Source of the DNA: Clostridiales bacterium
GTDB lineage: Bacteria > Bacillota > Clostridia > Christensenellales > Pumilibacteraceae
Assembly: GCA_029055565.1 (NCBI GenBank)
Contig: JAIDCZ010000026.1
Span: forward strand, 1-64,000
Reading direction: 5' to 3'
Length of the DNA: 64,000 nt
A program made the translations under genes and the position numbers. The notes beneath the pieces are model-generated. The model saw only the letters and a list, made by a program, of their open reading frames with translations, had not been told where the DNA came from and ran no database searches. This document shows, piece after piece, positions 17,174 to 27,200 of the stretch; position 1 is the stretch's first letter, and each line of letters opens with the position of its first letter.

Positions 17174-18439
17174 ATGAAGAAATCGAGACTACTGATTGCG
17201 GTGATTGCCGCATTGACGTTCGTGCTTGCGGCGTTCGGCTTGATCGCATGCGACAAGGACGCCGGCGAGCTTGGTGCCGGCGGTGGCGGCGGCGGTGGCC
17301 AGACGAACAACGGCACGCAATACACCATTACTTTCGTGTACGGCGAAGGTACCGGCACCCCCGCTACGGCAAAGACCGGCACCGACGGCAAGCTTAGCAC
17401 ATTGCCCACGCCCACGGCTCCGGCAAACAAAAAGTTTGACGCTTGGTACACTCAAGCGACCGGCGGCGCAAAGGTGACTACCAACACGACGTTCAAGACC
17501 AATACTTCTATCTACGCGCGTTACACCGATAACGGCACTACGCCTCCCAATCCGACCGGCGAGTACACCATTACGTTCAACTACAACGGCGGTTCGGGCA
17601 CTCCGGCTACTGCAACGACGACCAATGGCAAGCTTACCACTTTGCCTACGAACGTTACTGCGCCCAGCGGCAAAACGTTTGACGCTTGGTACGACGCGGC
17701 AACTGGCGGTAACAAAGTAACGACCAATACTACGTTCAGTGCTAACACCACTATTTACGCACAGTATACGCCGCAGCAACAGCAAGGCGGCGACGACCAC
17801 GGCGATACGGTTGCTATCGACACCACGGCGGAGGATAAGGGCTATCTTGTATACAGCACCTCGACCGACAGAGGCGTAGAAATGACGCTTGACCCCGGCG
17901 ACTACGGTGCCCAATTCGTTTTGGAAAGCTATCACCTTGAAAAAGATACCGTGATTAAATTCCAAAACGGCACCGGCAGCATAGAGCGCACCACCGTTTC
18001 CGGCGGTACGGCATCGGCTTACTTTACGCCCGCAGTCGGCGGACTTAAGGTTGTTAAGTCCGGTACGTATACTTTCTACGTCAAAGTCGATAATGATGAA
18101 ATTTACGTCAACGGCACTCCCGACTTCGAGGCGATTGAGGGCGATACCATGACCGTAACCGTAAATTGCGCTGACGGCACCATAACGTTCACTATCGAAA
18201 AAGACGCCGGCAAGACTCCGCACTTGCACGCTTGGCAAGGCAATACTAACTTGTTTGGCGATTGGCCGGGCAAAGAGTTGTCGGACGGTGAAACCGTTGA
18301 CTTGAGTTCTTACAATATGTCGGCTATAGGCCTGATTGTAAACTACGGCACCGGCAATGCACAGACCGACGATATTACGCTTTCCGGCGGAAACGTAACA
18401 ATTTTGGTATCCAAAGACGGCGGCTTTAAAATTCAGTAA
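17174..18439 (+). CDS. Lipoprotein with InlB-type repeats and CBM26-like starch-binding module
   Basis: A 421-residue lipoprotein: signal peptide MKKSRLLIAVIAALTFVLAAFG, lipobox LIAC, then a glycine linker (GAGGGGGGGQ). Two InlB-like repeats lie at about residues 48-115 and 126-192 (FDAWYTQATGG...IYARYT; FDAWYDAATGG...IYAQYT). A beta domain follows, and the C-terminus has a module with LHAWQG...NLFGDWPGKEL...IVNYGTGNAQTDD, which matches the W...WPG...I.N.G...QT.D pattern of CBM26/CBM25 starch-binding modules. Role inferred: binding of starch-like glycans at the surface. No catalytic domain is seen. Own promoter and terminator. Confidence 0.85.
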   Translation: MKKSRLLIAVIAALTFVLAAFGLIACDKDAGELGAGGGGGGGQTNNGTQYTITFVYGEGTGTPATAKTGTDGKLSTLPTPTAPANKKFDAWYTQATGGAKVTTNTTFKTNTSIYARYTDNGTTPPNPTGEYTITFNYNGGSGTPATATTTNGKLTTLPTNVTAPSGKTFDAWYDAATGGNKVTTNTTFSANTTIYAQYTPQQQQGGDDHGDTVAIDTTAEDKGYLVYSTSTDRGVEMTLDPGDYGAQFVLESYHLEKDTVIKFQNGTGSIERTTVSGGTASAYFTPAVGGLKVVKSGTYTFYVKVDNDEIYVNGTPDFEAIEGDTMTVTVNCADGTITFTIEKDAGKTPHLHAWQGNTNLFGDWPGKELSDGETVDLSSYNMSAIGLIVNYGTGNAQTDDITLSGGNVTILVSKDGGFKIQ

Positions 18440-18466
18440 TGCCGGCATAAACAATAATTCAACCCT

Positions 18467-18500
18467 AAAAGGCCATGTCGTACGACAAGGCCTTTTTTTG
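18467..18500 (+). terminator. Intrinsic terminator
   Basis: Stem AAAAGGCC-A-TGTCG / CGACA-A-GGCCTTTTTTT with a 2-base loop region, 27 bases after the stop. Confidence 0.9.
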
Positions 18501-18542
18501 ACCGATAATTCCTAATTCATAATTCCGAATTTCGAATTATCG

Positions 18543-18571
18543 TTGATTATTAAGTCGAATTGTGGTAGAAT
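18543..18571 (+). promoter_or_regulatory. Promoter of cardiolipin synthase
   Basis: TTGATT (18543-18548), 17-bp spacer, TAGAAT (18566-18571); the start codon lies only 18 bases downstream of the -10. Confidence 0.7.
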
Positions 18572-18589
18572 AAATATATAGGTGATATA

Positions 18590-20128
18590 GTGTTCCGAAA
18601 ACTGATAAAGCTTCTATCCCAAAAAGCGGCGATTACGGTACTGTCGTTTTTAGTGCAAATAACGCTAATAGTCGTTGGCGTGTTGTACGCCGCCGCGCAA
18701 ATTTGGTGGGTATGGCTGGTGTTCGAGTTCGTCAGCTTTTTGATATGCTTGTACATCGTGTCGCGGGACATTAACCCCGCGTACAAGCTTAGCTGGTGCG
18801 TGCTTATACTGCTTGCGCCGGCGTTCGGGTGGTTGGTGTATTTGTTTATAGGACGGCAACACACGCCGCGGCGGGTGCGCAAGCGTTTACAACGCGCGTC
18901 CGACGTGTCGCAAGTACTGCTAAACCGTACCAACGGCGCGTTGCTTAGCGAGCGCGGCGTGGCCAATCCTACCGGCGCGACTTGCGCAGACCTTGTGCTT
19001 AACGCCGGTTCGTATCCCGTGTACGGCGGCACTTCCACCACGTACTATCCGCTTGGCGACGAGTTTTTTCCGGCCATGCTTGCCGATATAAAGTCGGCCA
19101 AAAAGTTTATACTTATGGAGTATTTCATTTACGAGCACGGCGAGGTTTGGAGCGAAATAGAGGCTGCACTTATAGAGCGCGCGGCGGCGGGCGTAGAAGT
19201 TAAGGTTATGTACGACGACGTGGGCAGTATGTTCACTCTGCCCAAAAAGGGAATTAAGCGGTTGCGTGCAAGCGGCGTTGAGGTTTTGCCGTTCAACAAG
19301 ATAACGGTATCGTTCGATATGCGGCTGAACAGTCGTTCGCACCGCAAGATAACCGTTATCGACGGCGAGATTGCGTACACCGGCGGAAACAATATTGCCG
19401 ACGAGTACGCCAACAAGGTGGAGCGGTTCGGACACTGGAAGGACACGCATATGCGGTTCGAGGGCGACGCGGTGCTCAGCTTTACCATAATGTTTTTGTC
19501 GTTTTGGAGCATAGTCGCAAAAAGGAGTATGCTCGACTACCGTTCGTACCTTACTGCGACCAAGCGGACTGACGCGGTAGGGTTCGTTCAGCCGTTGTCG
19601 TCCGGTCCGTCGGGGCGGGACAGCAACCTTATCCAAAGCACGTTTATAAATATGATCTCCACCGCCAAGCGGTACGTGTATATTACCACGCCGTACCTTA
19701 TACTCGATAACGAAATCCAAACCGCGCTGGTCGGCGCCGCGCTTGCCGGCGTTGACGTTAGGATAATCATTCCTAAAAAGCCGGACAAAAAGATAGTCTA
19801 CCAAACCACCAAGTCGTTCGTGCCGGTGTTAGTCAAGGCCGGCGTCAAGGTGTACAAGTATTCGCCGGGGTTCATTCATGCAAAAATGCTTATCGTCGAC
19901 GACGAGCGTGCGTTTATCGGCACGTGTAATATGGACTACCGTTCGTTCTATCTGCACTTCGAGGACGGCGCTATACTGTACAACGATCGGTCCATTGCCG
20001 ATATGAAGGCCGATTATATGTCCACGCTCGATGTAAGCGAGCAAATGACCGCCGAGCAAGTGAACGACGTTCTGCCCACCACGCGCTTGGCGCGCAGTAT
20101 TTTGCGATTGATTGCGCCGATGATGTAG
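18590..20128 (+). CDS. cls: Cardiolipin synthase (phospholipase D family)
   Basis: A 512-residue membrane enzyme that condenses two phosphatidylglycerols into cardiolipin. Two N-terminal membrane helices and the PLDc_N segment (ILLAPAFGWLVYLFIGRQ) precede two HKD motifs: SHRKITVIDGEIAYTGGNN and IHAKMLIVDDERAFIGTCN. Both keep the HxKxxxxD residues, so the enzyme should be active. Length is normal (about 480-510). The start is GTG at 18590 with AGGTGAT upstream; no ATG gives the first helix. Confidence 0.95.
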   Translation: MFRKLIKLLSQKAAITVLSFLVQITLIVVGVLYAAAQIWWVWLVFEFVSFLICLYIVSRDINPAYKLSWCVLILLAPAFGWLVYLFIGRQHTPRRVRKRLQRASDVSQVLLNRTNGALLSERGVANPTGATCADLVLNAGSYPVYGGTSTTYYPLGDEFFPAMLADIKSAKKFILMEYFIYEHGEVWSEIEAALIERAAAGVEVKVMYDDVGSMFTLPKKGIKRLRASGVEVLPFNKITVSFDMRLNSRSHRKITVIDGEIAYTGGNNIADEYANKVERFGHWKDTHMRFEGDAVLSFTIMFLSFWSIVAKRSMLDYRSYLTATKRTDAVGFVQPLSSGPSGRDSNLIQSTFINMISTAKRYVYITTPYLILDNEIQTALVGAALAGVDVRIIIPKKPDKKIVYQTTKSFVPVLVKAGVKVYKYSPGFIHAKMLIVDDERAFIGTCNMDYRSFYLHFEDGAILYNDRSIADMKADYMSTLDVSEQMTAEQVNDVLPTTRLARSILRLIAPMM

Positions 20129-20361
20129 ACCAATTCAGAATTAAGAATTCAGAATTAAGAAAACGGTTGATGATTTAAAGAATAATTGCCCTCATCAGTC
20201 GGCTCGTACCTCGCCGACAGCTTCCCCCAAGGGGAAGCTCCTCACTCGCAAAAGCTTAATTGCATGAGACCTTCCCTTGGGGGAAGGTGGGCGCGTTAGC
20301 GCTCGGATGAGGGTCTTAATTCCGCATTCCGAATTCATAATTCCGAATTAAATGAAACGGC
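20129..20361 (+). repeat. Repeats upstream of glyS
   Basis: AT-rich AATTCAGAATTAAGAATT units, an inverted copy of the GC-rich element (CCCTCATCAGTCGGCTCG... AGCTTCCCCCAAGGGGAAGC, about 20187-20239) and a direct copy (CCTTCCCTTGGGGGAAGGTG...GGATGAGGG, about 20272-20312). No gene is seen. Confidence 0.85.
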
Positions 20362-20390
20362 TTGACAAACGGTGCGCTTTATCATATAAT
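20362..20390 (+). promoter_or_regulatory. Consensus promoter of glyS
   Basis: Perfect TTGACA (20362-20367), 17-bp spacer, perfect TATAAT (20385-20390). The leader is only about 25 bases, so there is no room for a T-box. Confidence 0.92.
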
Positions 20391-20421
20391 CTTATACGAA
20401 ATTTATTGCCGAGGTGTGGTT

Positions 20422-21807
20422 ATGAAGGTTACGATGGATAAACTGGTAGCGCTGTGCAAGTCGCGCGGAATTATCTTTGCGGGTAGCGAGATTTACGGCG
20501 GGTTTGCCAATACTTGGGACTACGGTCCGGTGGGCGTAGAGCTGTACAATAATATTAAAAAGGCGTGGTGGCAAAAGTTCGTTACCGAAAGCGAAAACAA
20601 CTTCGGTTTGGACTGCGCCATACTTATGAACCCTAAGGTTTGGGAGGCGTCCGGACACCTTGCCGGATTTTCCGATCCGCTTATGGACTGCCGCGCGTGC
20701 AAAAGCCGTTGCCGCGCAGACGACCTTGTGGAAAACTATGCGGCAAAGCACAAGATTTCCGTGCCGGTCGCGTCCATGGATAACGACGCGCTGTCAAAGT
20801 TCGTTGCCGAGCATAAAATTCCTTGCCCCGTTTGCGGCAAGTCCGACTTTACGCCGGTAAAGAAGTTCAACCTTATGTTCAAGACCTTCCAAGGCGTTAC
20901 AGAGGACACCGTATCCACTTGCTATCTGCGACCCGAAACGGCGCAAGGCATATTCGTCAACTTCAAAAACGTTACGCGTTCGGCGCGTGCGCGCGTGCCG
21001 TTCGGAATTTGTCAGATAGGCAAGAGCTTCCGCAACGAGATTACCCCCGGCAACTTTATTTTCCGCTTGCGCGAGTTCGAGCAGATGGAAATGGAATTTT
21101 TCTGCAAGCCGGACACCGACCTCGAATGGTTCGACTACTGGAAAAACTACTGCTTCGAGTTCTTGCAAAAGCTGGGTATCAAAAAGGAAAATCTGCGCAT
21201 ACGCGACCACGACAAAGCCGAGCTTAGCTTCTATTCCAAAGCGACGAGCGACTTCGAATATCTGTTCCCGTTCGGCTGGGGCGAGCTGTGGGGCATAGCC
21301 GACCGCACCGATTACGACCTTAAAAAGCACGCCGAGTTCTCGGGCGAAAAGTTGGATTACACCGATCCGGTGACCAACGAAACGTACGTGCCGTACGTTA
21401 TAGAGCCGTCGCTCGGCACCGGTAGGGCAATGCTCGCCGTGCTTTGCGACGCGTACGACGAGGAGCAGTTGGAAAAGGAAACGCGCACCGTTATGCGTTT
21501 TGCGCCCGCAATCGCGCCGTACAAGGCGGCGGTGCTGCCGCTGCAAAAGAATTTGGCCGAGCGTGCCGACAACCTTTACCGCGCACTGCGCAAAAAGGGT
21601 ATTGCTTGCACGTACGACCTTCCCGGATCTATCGGCAAACGCTACCGCCGTCAAGACGAAATCGGCACGCCGTTCTGCATTACCGTCGACTTCGACACCG
21701 AACCTACCGGCACCGTTACCGTGCGCGACCGCGACAGTATGAGCCAGATCCGTATGGACGAGAGCAAGGTCGCAGACTATATATTAGATGCATGTAAAAT
21801 GGACTAA
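20422..21807 (+). CDS. glyS: Glycine--tRNA ligase (single-chain type)
   Basis: A 461-residue class II aminoacyl-tRNA synthetase of the homodimeric type that charges tRNA-Gly. Visible features: [24 protein letters not shown] near the N-terminus, a Cys-rich insertion ([12 protein letters not shown] and [12 protein letters not shown]) that may bind zinc, motif 2 region [20 protein letters not shown], and motif 3 region [17 protein letters not shown]; the anticodon-binding domain is C-terminal. I chose the ATG at 20422 because upstream in-frame codons overlap the promoter; GAGGTG provides the ribosome site. Confidence 0.97.
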   Translation: MKVTMDKLVALCKSRGIIFAGSEIYGGFANTWDYGPVGVELYNNIKKAWWQKFVTESENNFGLDCAILMNPKVWEASGHLAGFSDPLMDCRACKSRCRADDLVENYAAKHKISVPVASMDNDALSKFVAEHKIPCPVCGKSDFTPVKKFNLMFKTFQGVTEDTVSTCYLRPETAQGIFVNFKNVTRSARARVPFGICQIGKSFRNEITPGNFIFRLREFEQMEMEFFCKPDTDLEWFDYWKNYCFEFLQKLGIKKENLRIRDHDKAELSFYSKATSDFEYLFPFGWGELWGIADRTDYDLKKHAEFSGEKLDYTDPVTNETYVPYVIEPSLGTGRAMLAVLCDAYDEEQLEKETRTVMRFAPAIAPYKAAVLPLQKNLAERADNLYRALRKKGIACTYDLPGSIGKRYRRQDEIGTPFCITVDFDTEPTGTVTVRDRDSMSQIRMDESKVADYILDACKMD

Positions 21808-22019
21808 AACCAATTCGGAATTCGGAATTATGAATTCGGAATTGTGGCCGCTAACGCGGCATTAAGTCGATTCCTCGCGTTGCTCGGAATGACAAAAGTA
21901 ATTAGCACATGCAATAAAATACTTTTGTCATTCTGAACAAGCGCGAAGCGCGTTTTTTGCCCACTGAAGAATCTCAACCTTTTTAATTCCTAATTCCGCA
22001 TTCAGAATTCCTAATTATT
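21808..22019 (+). repeat. MITE-like inverted repeat with AT-rich flanks
   Basis: AT-rich GAATTCGGAATT units flank a copy of the inverted element at about 21861-21982 (GATTCCTCGCGTTGCTCGGA ... CACTGAAGAATCTCAACC) preceded by GTGGCCGCTAACGCGGCATT. The left terminus is degenerate: AAGTCGATTCC rather than AAGGTTGAGATTCC. Confidence 0.85.
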
Positions 22020-22054
22020 AAAAATCCACCGTCACGATTGGGCGGTGGGTTTTT
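22020..22054 (-). terminator. Terminator of the cysteine-rich gene
   Basis: On the minus strand AAAAACCCACCG / CGGTGGATTTTT pair around a loop of about 11 bases. The hairpin has T runs on both strands, so it may work in both directions. Confidence 0.75.
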
Positions 22055-22099
22055 AACTTATGTACAGTATTTAGCGAAATTCCGCAGTGCTTTATTCGA

Positions 22100-22276
22100 T
22101 TAGCAGCAGCATTTATCTTTGCCGCCGCAGCAGCACATAAGAATGTAGAAAAGCAGTAAATCGTTGCAGTCGCAGCCCTTTTTGCAGCCGCAGTCACAGC
22201 CGCAGTTGTTGCCGCCGCAGCAGCTGCAAAGCAACAAGAGCCAAAGTATATCGCAGCATCCGCCACCGTTGAACAT
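22100..22276 (-). CDS. Small cysteine-rich protein (58 residues, 17 Cys)
   Basis: The reading frame begins MFNGGGCCDILWLLLLCSCC and continues GGNNCGCDCGCKKGCDC, ending in CCCGGKDKCCC. Cys occupy positions 7, 8, 17, 19, 20, 25, 27, 29, 31, 35, 37, 48-50 and 56-58. A strong AAGGAGGA ribosome site sits 8 bases before the ATG, and a terminator follows about 45 bases after the stop, so I regard it as a real gene. It resembles the tiny high-cysteine proteins often found in Clostridia and annotated after chorion proteins; their function is unknown, with metal binding or a disulfide-linked coat role as guesses. A longer reading frame over the same bases, beginning further upstream, is a low-complexity shadow (Ala/Thr-rich). 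Confidence 0.8.
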   Translation of the reverse strand: MFNGGGCCDILWLLLLCSCCGGNNCGCDCGCKKGCDCNDLLLFYILMCCCGGKDKCCC

Positions 22277-22435
22277 TTTTGCGTTCCTCCTTCCATAGAT
22301 TCTGTTTGCCGTAGTCGCGCCTCGCGTCCGCGGTTGCGCGAGGGCGGTACGGTTTTTCTTTAGTACGATAAGCGCCTATCTAATTTCAGTGTATGGAATT
22401 TTCGGCGTTGTGTGCAAAAAACTTGCAAATATTAT

Positions 22436-22464
22436 TTGCGTATTTTTTTTTGCTGTGCTAAACT
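22436..22464 (+). promoter_or_regulatory. Promoter of the ECF/pantothenate kinase unit
   Basis: TTGCGT (22436-22441), 17-bp spacer, TAAACT (22459-22464). Transcription would start near 22471. Confidence 0.55.
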
Positions 22465-22470
22465 ATGTGC

Positions 22471-22542
22471 GGTAGTTTGTACTGCCAAAAAAATGACTGT
22501 GGGCTACCCGCGTATAGGCGAGGGTCCAACAGGAGGAATCAA
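22471..22542 (+). promoter_or_regulatory. Structured 5' leader, candidate riboswitch
   Basis: The leader holds two short hairpins: GGTAGT-TTGT-ACTGCC (22473-22488) and ACCC-GC-GTATAG-GC-GA-GGGT (22507-22525), the second with a two-base purine bulge, then the ribosome site AGGAGG. A competing stem AAACTA/TAGTTT overlaps the first hairpin. With pantothenate-type genes downstream this is a candidate for the pan motif or another regulatory RNA; the class is not identified. Confidence 0.35.
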
Positions 22543-23163
22543 ATGAAAATAAGCACGCGGTCGATTACGCTTGCCGCAACGCTTGCCGCACTGTGCGCCG
22601 TTACCGGACTGTTTCCGTTCGTGTTCTTTCTGCCGGTAATGGTGGCGGCCACTACGCTTACCGTTGGCATGACGGCGTTCGTCGGGCTGGCGTTTGGGTG
22701 CATCAGCTTTGCGTATTGCTTTATCGCGCCCACGCCGTCGTTTGCGGCGCTCGGGTTTATGCAAGCGCCGTATATTGCAATCATTCCGCGCATACTCGCG
22801 GCGCTCGGCGCGTTCGGCGCGTACAAGCTGATACAACGCTTGTGCAAGCCGAAAAGGCGAGTCGGACAGGTCGCAGCGGTATCCGTTTCGGCGGCGATAG
22901 GCAGTCTGCTCAACACCGGAATCGTTGTTACGATGTTCGTGCTGATACTGCCCAATCTTTCGCTGGGCGGCGTTACTATGATAGTCGCCGCGCCGGAAAT
23001 GCTGATAAGCGGCGCTATAGAATGCGCGTGCATGGCGGTTATCGTGCCGCCGGTAAGCGTTACGCTCAACCGCGTGGTACTGCGCCGCAAGGATAAGCTG
23101 CTCGCGGCCTCGCCGCAAACTGCTTCTGCGGAAAACGACCAACGACAAAACGGTGATATTTAA
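22543..23163 (+). CDS. ECF transporter S component, possibly for pantothenate
   Basis: A 206-residue integral membrane protein with five to six hydrophobic segments (LAATLAALCAVTGLFPFVFFLPVMVAATTL at the start). Overall layout and the Ala-rich first helix ending before FPF fit energy-coupling-factor S components, which bind a vitamin and share an ATPase module encoded elsewhere. The type III pantothenate kinase gene starts one base after its stop, which is the basis for proposing pantothenate as the substrate (inference). The C-terminal 25 residues are polar and cytoplasmic. ATG at 22543 follows AGGAGG; upstream in-frame codons lie in the leader. Confidence 0.75.
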   Translation: MKISTRSITLAATLAALCAVTGLFPFVFFLPVMVAATTLTVGMTAFVGLAFGCISFAYCFIAPTPSFAALGFMQAPYIAIIPRILAALGAFGAYKLIQRLCKPKRRVGQVAAVSVSAAIGSLLNTGIVVTMFVLILPNLSLGGVTMIVAAPEMLISGAIECACMAVIVPPVSVTLNRVVLRRKDKLLAASPQTASAENDQRQNGDI

Positions 23164-23164
23164 T

Positions 23165-23932
23165 ATGGTTATAGTATTCGACATAGGAAACACCAACATT
23201 AAGATGGGCGTGTTCGACGGCGACGAGCTGTTGCACACGTTGCGCATGGCGTCGGCAAACAAAACCGGCGACGAGTACTGGTTGCTTATCAAGGACATGC
23301 TCGCCGTCAAGAATATTTCGCCGCGCGACGTCGAGGGCGTGATTATCAGCTCGGTCAACCCAAATCTTAACTACACCTTCGAGCATATGGTCAAAACGTA
23401 CTTCGGCATAAAGCCGCTTACAGTCGGCGCCGGACTCAAGTGCGGACTGGATATTAAGTACGACAATCCCAAGGAGCTTGGCGCAGACCGTGTGGCGGGG
23501 TGCGTAGGCGCGTACAAGCTGTACGGCGCGCCGTGTATAGTTATAGACTGCGGAACGGCAACCACCTTCAACGTTATATCCGGCAAGGGCGAGCTTTTGG
23601 GCGGCGCGATCTCGTTCGGGCTTAAGGCGGCTTCGGAGTCGCTGTCCGACGTGGCGGCGCGATTGCCCAAGGTAGAGCTTTCCGTGCCTAAAAGCGTAAT
23701 AGGCAAAACGACCATAACCAATATGCAGTCCGGCATAATATTCGGCTACTCCGGCATGGTGGAATCCATGGTAGCTCGGCTCAAAAAGGAGAGTGGACTC
23801 ACCGACGCTAAGGTAATAGCTACCGGCGGCATTTCCGATATAGTCAATAAATGCGTGTCCGTAATAGACGTCGTTGACAGAACGTTGACGCTCCGCGGAC
23901 TTAATATACTTTATAAATTGAATAAAAGATAA
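23165..23932 (+). CDS. coaX: Type III pantothenate kinase
   Basis: A 255-residue ASKHA-fold kinase phosphorylating pantothenate, the first step of coenzyme A synthesis. The phosphate loop FDIGNTNIKMGVFDG is at the N-terminus; GADRVAGCVGAY and DCGTATTFNVIS are the second and third family motifs, with the catalytic Asp of GADR present. I chose the ATG at 23165 rather than a GTG four codons upstream because it follows the stop of the S-component gene and begins exactly at the conserved beta strand. Co-transcribed with the transporter gene. Confidence 0.95.
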   Translation: MVIVFDIGNTNIKMGVFDGDELLHTLRMASANKTGDEYWLLIKDMLAVKNISPRDVEGVIISSVNPNLNYTFEHMVKTYFGIKPLTVGAGLKCGLDIKYDNPKELGADRVAGCVGAYKLYGAPCIVIDCGTATTFNVISGKGELLGGAISFGLKAASESLSDVAARLPKVELSVPKSVIGKTTITNMQSGIIFGYSGMVESMVARLKKESGLTDAKVIATGGISDIVNKCVSVIDVVDRTLTLRGLNILYKLNKR

Positions 23933-24215
23933 GAGATAAGAAATAAGGTTGAGATTCCTCGCGTTGCTCGGAATACCTTCGGTGCTTCGTAGGACAAAAG
24001 AAATTGGATTGCAAGCATAAAACTCTTTTTGTCACTCAGAGCAAGCGCGTAAGCGCGCGGCAAAGAGTCTCAGCCTTATTTATAATTCCGCATTTCGATT
24101 AACCGTTGCATAGTTTTTTTTCGCCTTTCTCATAATATAGAAAACGGCGGCTCGTCCGCATAGGAAAATACCATGCAACAAAATTAAATCTTTTTTGATT
24201 TGGCATTAAAAATGT
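23933..24215 (+). repeat. MITE-like inverted repeat and AT-rich spacer
   Basis: AAAAGATAAGAGATAAGAAA units lead into an inverted element at about 23945-24077 (AGGTTGAGATTCCTCGCG ... AAAGAGTCTCAGCCTTA) with the internal word CGTAGGACAAAAG. The rest (24078-24215) is AT-rich with no gene. Confidence 0.85.
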
Positions 24216-24244
24216 TTGACAAATACTGCTCGTAATTGTATAAT
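24216..24244 (+). promoter_or_regulatory. Consensus promoter of the 1138-residue surface protein
   Basis: Perfect TTGACA (24216-24221), 17-bp spacer, perfect TATAAT (24239-24244). Confidence 0.92.
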
Positions 24245-24290
24245 TGAACAGTATATGTGTACAAAAGCATATTAGGAGATTATCGACTAA

Positions 24291-27200
24291 ATGAAAAAAC
24301 TCGGACTAATCAAAAGAATCGGATTGACTGCCACGACGTTGTTTGTATGTTTGGCAATGCTGATTACGTGCTTTACTTTCGTCGCGCCCCGCGCCGCTAA
24401 GGCTGACGAGGCTACGTTGGTAAACCCCACCACCTCCGGCGAAGTGGAAGTTGCCAAGGGTGTAAAAGTTAAAGATACTTGCAAGTACGGCGACGAGTTT
24501 GCCGTGCCCACCGGCGCAACCGTTACCGCTCCCAACGGCGACGAAGTTAAGGTCGAGGGTGGCAAGGTTACCGCTACTCAGCTCGGCGTTTACAAAGTCA
24601 GCTATGCCAAAGACGGCATTTCTTACGACTTTAAGGTAAGCGTAAGCCTTAAGGAAGACTACTTCTTGTACATTGCGGATAACGGTGCGGATATACCCAC
24701 GTACGTGCAAAAGGGCGATAAGTTCACGCTTCCCCAAGCGTACGTAATGTTCTACGACAAGAACAACATTCTTACCGAGTATCCCGACAAGGACTACACC
24801 GTAGAAATTGCGGATTCCAAAAACAAAACCTACAACGGCGAGGACAAAACCTTTACCGCCGAGGAAGACGGCAAAGTGTTCATTACCTACACCGCTATAC
24901 TCGGCAAGACCAACGGCACCAAGCGCCTTACCAAAACGTTTACCGTAAACGTTCAGTCCAAGGTGAACAAGAGCGGTAATCCGTCGCTCGCAGTTTCCGG
25001 CTTGACGCAGACCGCTTCGGTCAACCGTCCGGTTACGCTCCCCGTAGCTAAGGTTTCGGACAAGAACGACGACAACGTTAAAGTAGTTATCGAAGTTCTC
25101 GATCCCGACAACAAACCCGTTAACAACGTTAAGGTCAACGACGACGGCTATGCTTACGAAGTTAAGGAAGGCGACGCGGTTAAGTTCGATAACGACAAAA
25201 CCATGACGTTCTACCCGACCAAGACGGGCGACTACAAGGTTCGTTACACCGCTTACAACGATTTTTACGACGCCAACAATCCGTCGGCCGGCGGTAAGTC
25301 CGGTACCAACGAGGGCACCATCAAGGTTGCGGACCACGTTGCGCCGGTATTCAAAAACACCGATAAGTACGAGTACCTTATTCCCGAACAATGGGGTATG
25401 ACGGTCACTAACGCGGCCGGCGACACCCTTAAGGATACGCAAGGCAAAATCAAGTTCCTTATTCCCGAGCTCGTTGACAACAAGTGCCACGTGCCCGCCA
25501 ATGCGGACGATAAGGACGACCTCATTTCCTTGTACTTCCGTATAACCGATTCGGACAACTCCAAGACCATACTGACGATAACCAATATTTTGTCGACCGG
25601 CGACGACGGCAAGTTCACTAAGAACGACGTCTACAAAGCCGACGCTACCTTCAACAACGAGGAAAAAGCGTTCACGTTCGACTTCGCTCAGTACAACAAG
25701 GTTAACTCCAAAAACGAAAAAGCCGCGCTTGCCGGTACCTACACCGTATTGTTCCGCGCACGCGACAAGGACAACAACACTTCGTCCAAAACCTACACCA
25801 TCACTCTTTCCGAGACCTACGAGGACAAGAACGTTCCCAACACGGCGGAAGTAACCGCTCCCGATTATCTGTCCGTTGCCGACGAAACGTTTACCGTTCC
25901 GTATCCCGTGTATGCCGACAAGGAAGACACGCGCTTAAAGGTCGATTACAGACTGTACTCCGACGGTAAATATATCGAAGTCAAGGGCGGCGAGACCGCG
26001 TCCCTTACCGCTAAGGCCGGCTACGTAGTAGTCAACGAGGGCAAGGAAGACGAAAATGAGCTCAAGCTTGGCGACAGCATTTACTACTACGTAGGCGTAA
26101 CCGATAAGGCCGGCAACTTCCGTAGCAACGCGATTGCCGACGACAAGACCTATATCGACTTGTCCGTAGCCGAAAATGCCGATAAGTACACCAAGATTGC
26201 AGCCGTAACCACGATTATTCCGGAAACCGCAGAGAGCGAAGCAATCGGCTTTGCCGGCAACGTTAAGTTCGTCAACGCCGACGCCAAGGCCGGTGAGGAA
26301 GAAACCACGCCCATCAGCGTAGGCGACACCGTAAACGCCGGTTCGTTCGTTATCACCGCGGCCAACGCGAAAATGCGCAACTACACCGGTTTTGAAGTTG
26401 CCGTGTACGATCCGGAAGGCAACCACGTAGACGTAACGCTCGAAACTCTGTCCGACGTTAAGAAGGGCGAAGGCGAAGGCGCTGCGGACGTTGCAAAGAT
26501 TTACGTTCAGAACATTAAGTTCACCGCTTCTATGGCTACCAAGGCCGCCGAGGGCGACGACCCCGCAACCGCGTATACTATGACTATCCGCGTATTCGAC
26601 GTAAACGGCAACAACGACGTTTACGGCTACACGTTCACCGGCGTCAATCCGTCGACCAACGGCAACAACCAAACCTCGGCTATTGCCAACGTTGACACCA
26701 AGGGCGACGTAAACGTAACCTACAAGCTTAAGAATTCGGTCATTAAGCACATCAGCGAAAAAGGCGACTTCCGCGTAGTTCGCAAGATTACCGGCGGCGT
26801 GTTCAGCCTTATGGGTAACGAGTTCACCGCCAAGACCGCTCAGTCCTATCGCGTTTGGGACGGCTATATCAACGCCAACAAGATTACCGCAACCGGCTTC
26901 GATTACGCCGACGTAACCCAAGTAGACATTCCTTACCGCGTACAAGTAGTTGACGACGCCAAGCCGGTGCTCGAGCTTCAAGGCACGATGCCCAGCTACA
27001 AGGCTAAGTACGACGAAAGCAAGGGCGACTACTCGTTGGAGAACGGACTTGTTCAAGTTCCCACCGCAGTTGCTTACACGCAGTACGGTATGGGCGAAGT
27101 AACGATAACCGTTACCGATCCCAACGGTAGCAAAATCGAGTTGAACGAGAACAATCAGTTCAAGGCGGAAAAGGACGGCGCTTACACCGTTACGTACACC

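Noticed and set aside
20391-20421. T-box riboswitch before glyS
   Set aside because: The promoter lies only about 30 bases before the start codon, which leaves no room for a T-box.
22018-22296. 92-residue Ala/Thr-rich frame overlapping the Cys-rich gene
   Set aside because: Low-complexity shadow of the TGC-rich sequence in another frame; its start overlaps the ribosome site that clearly serves the Cys-rich frame.
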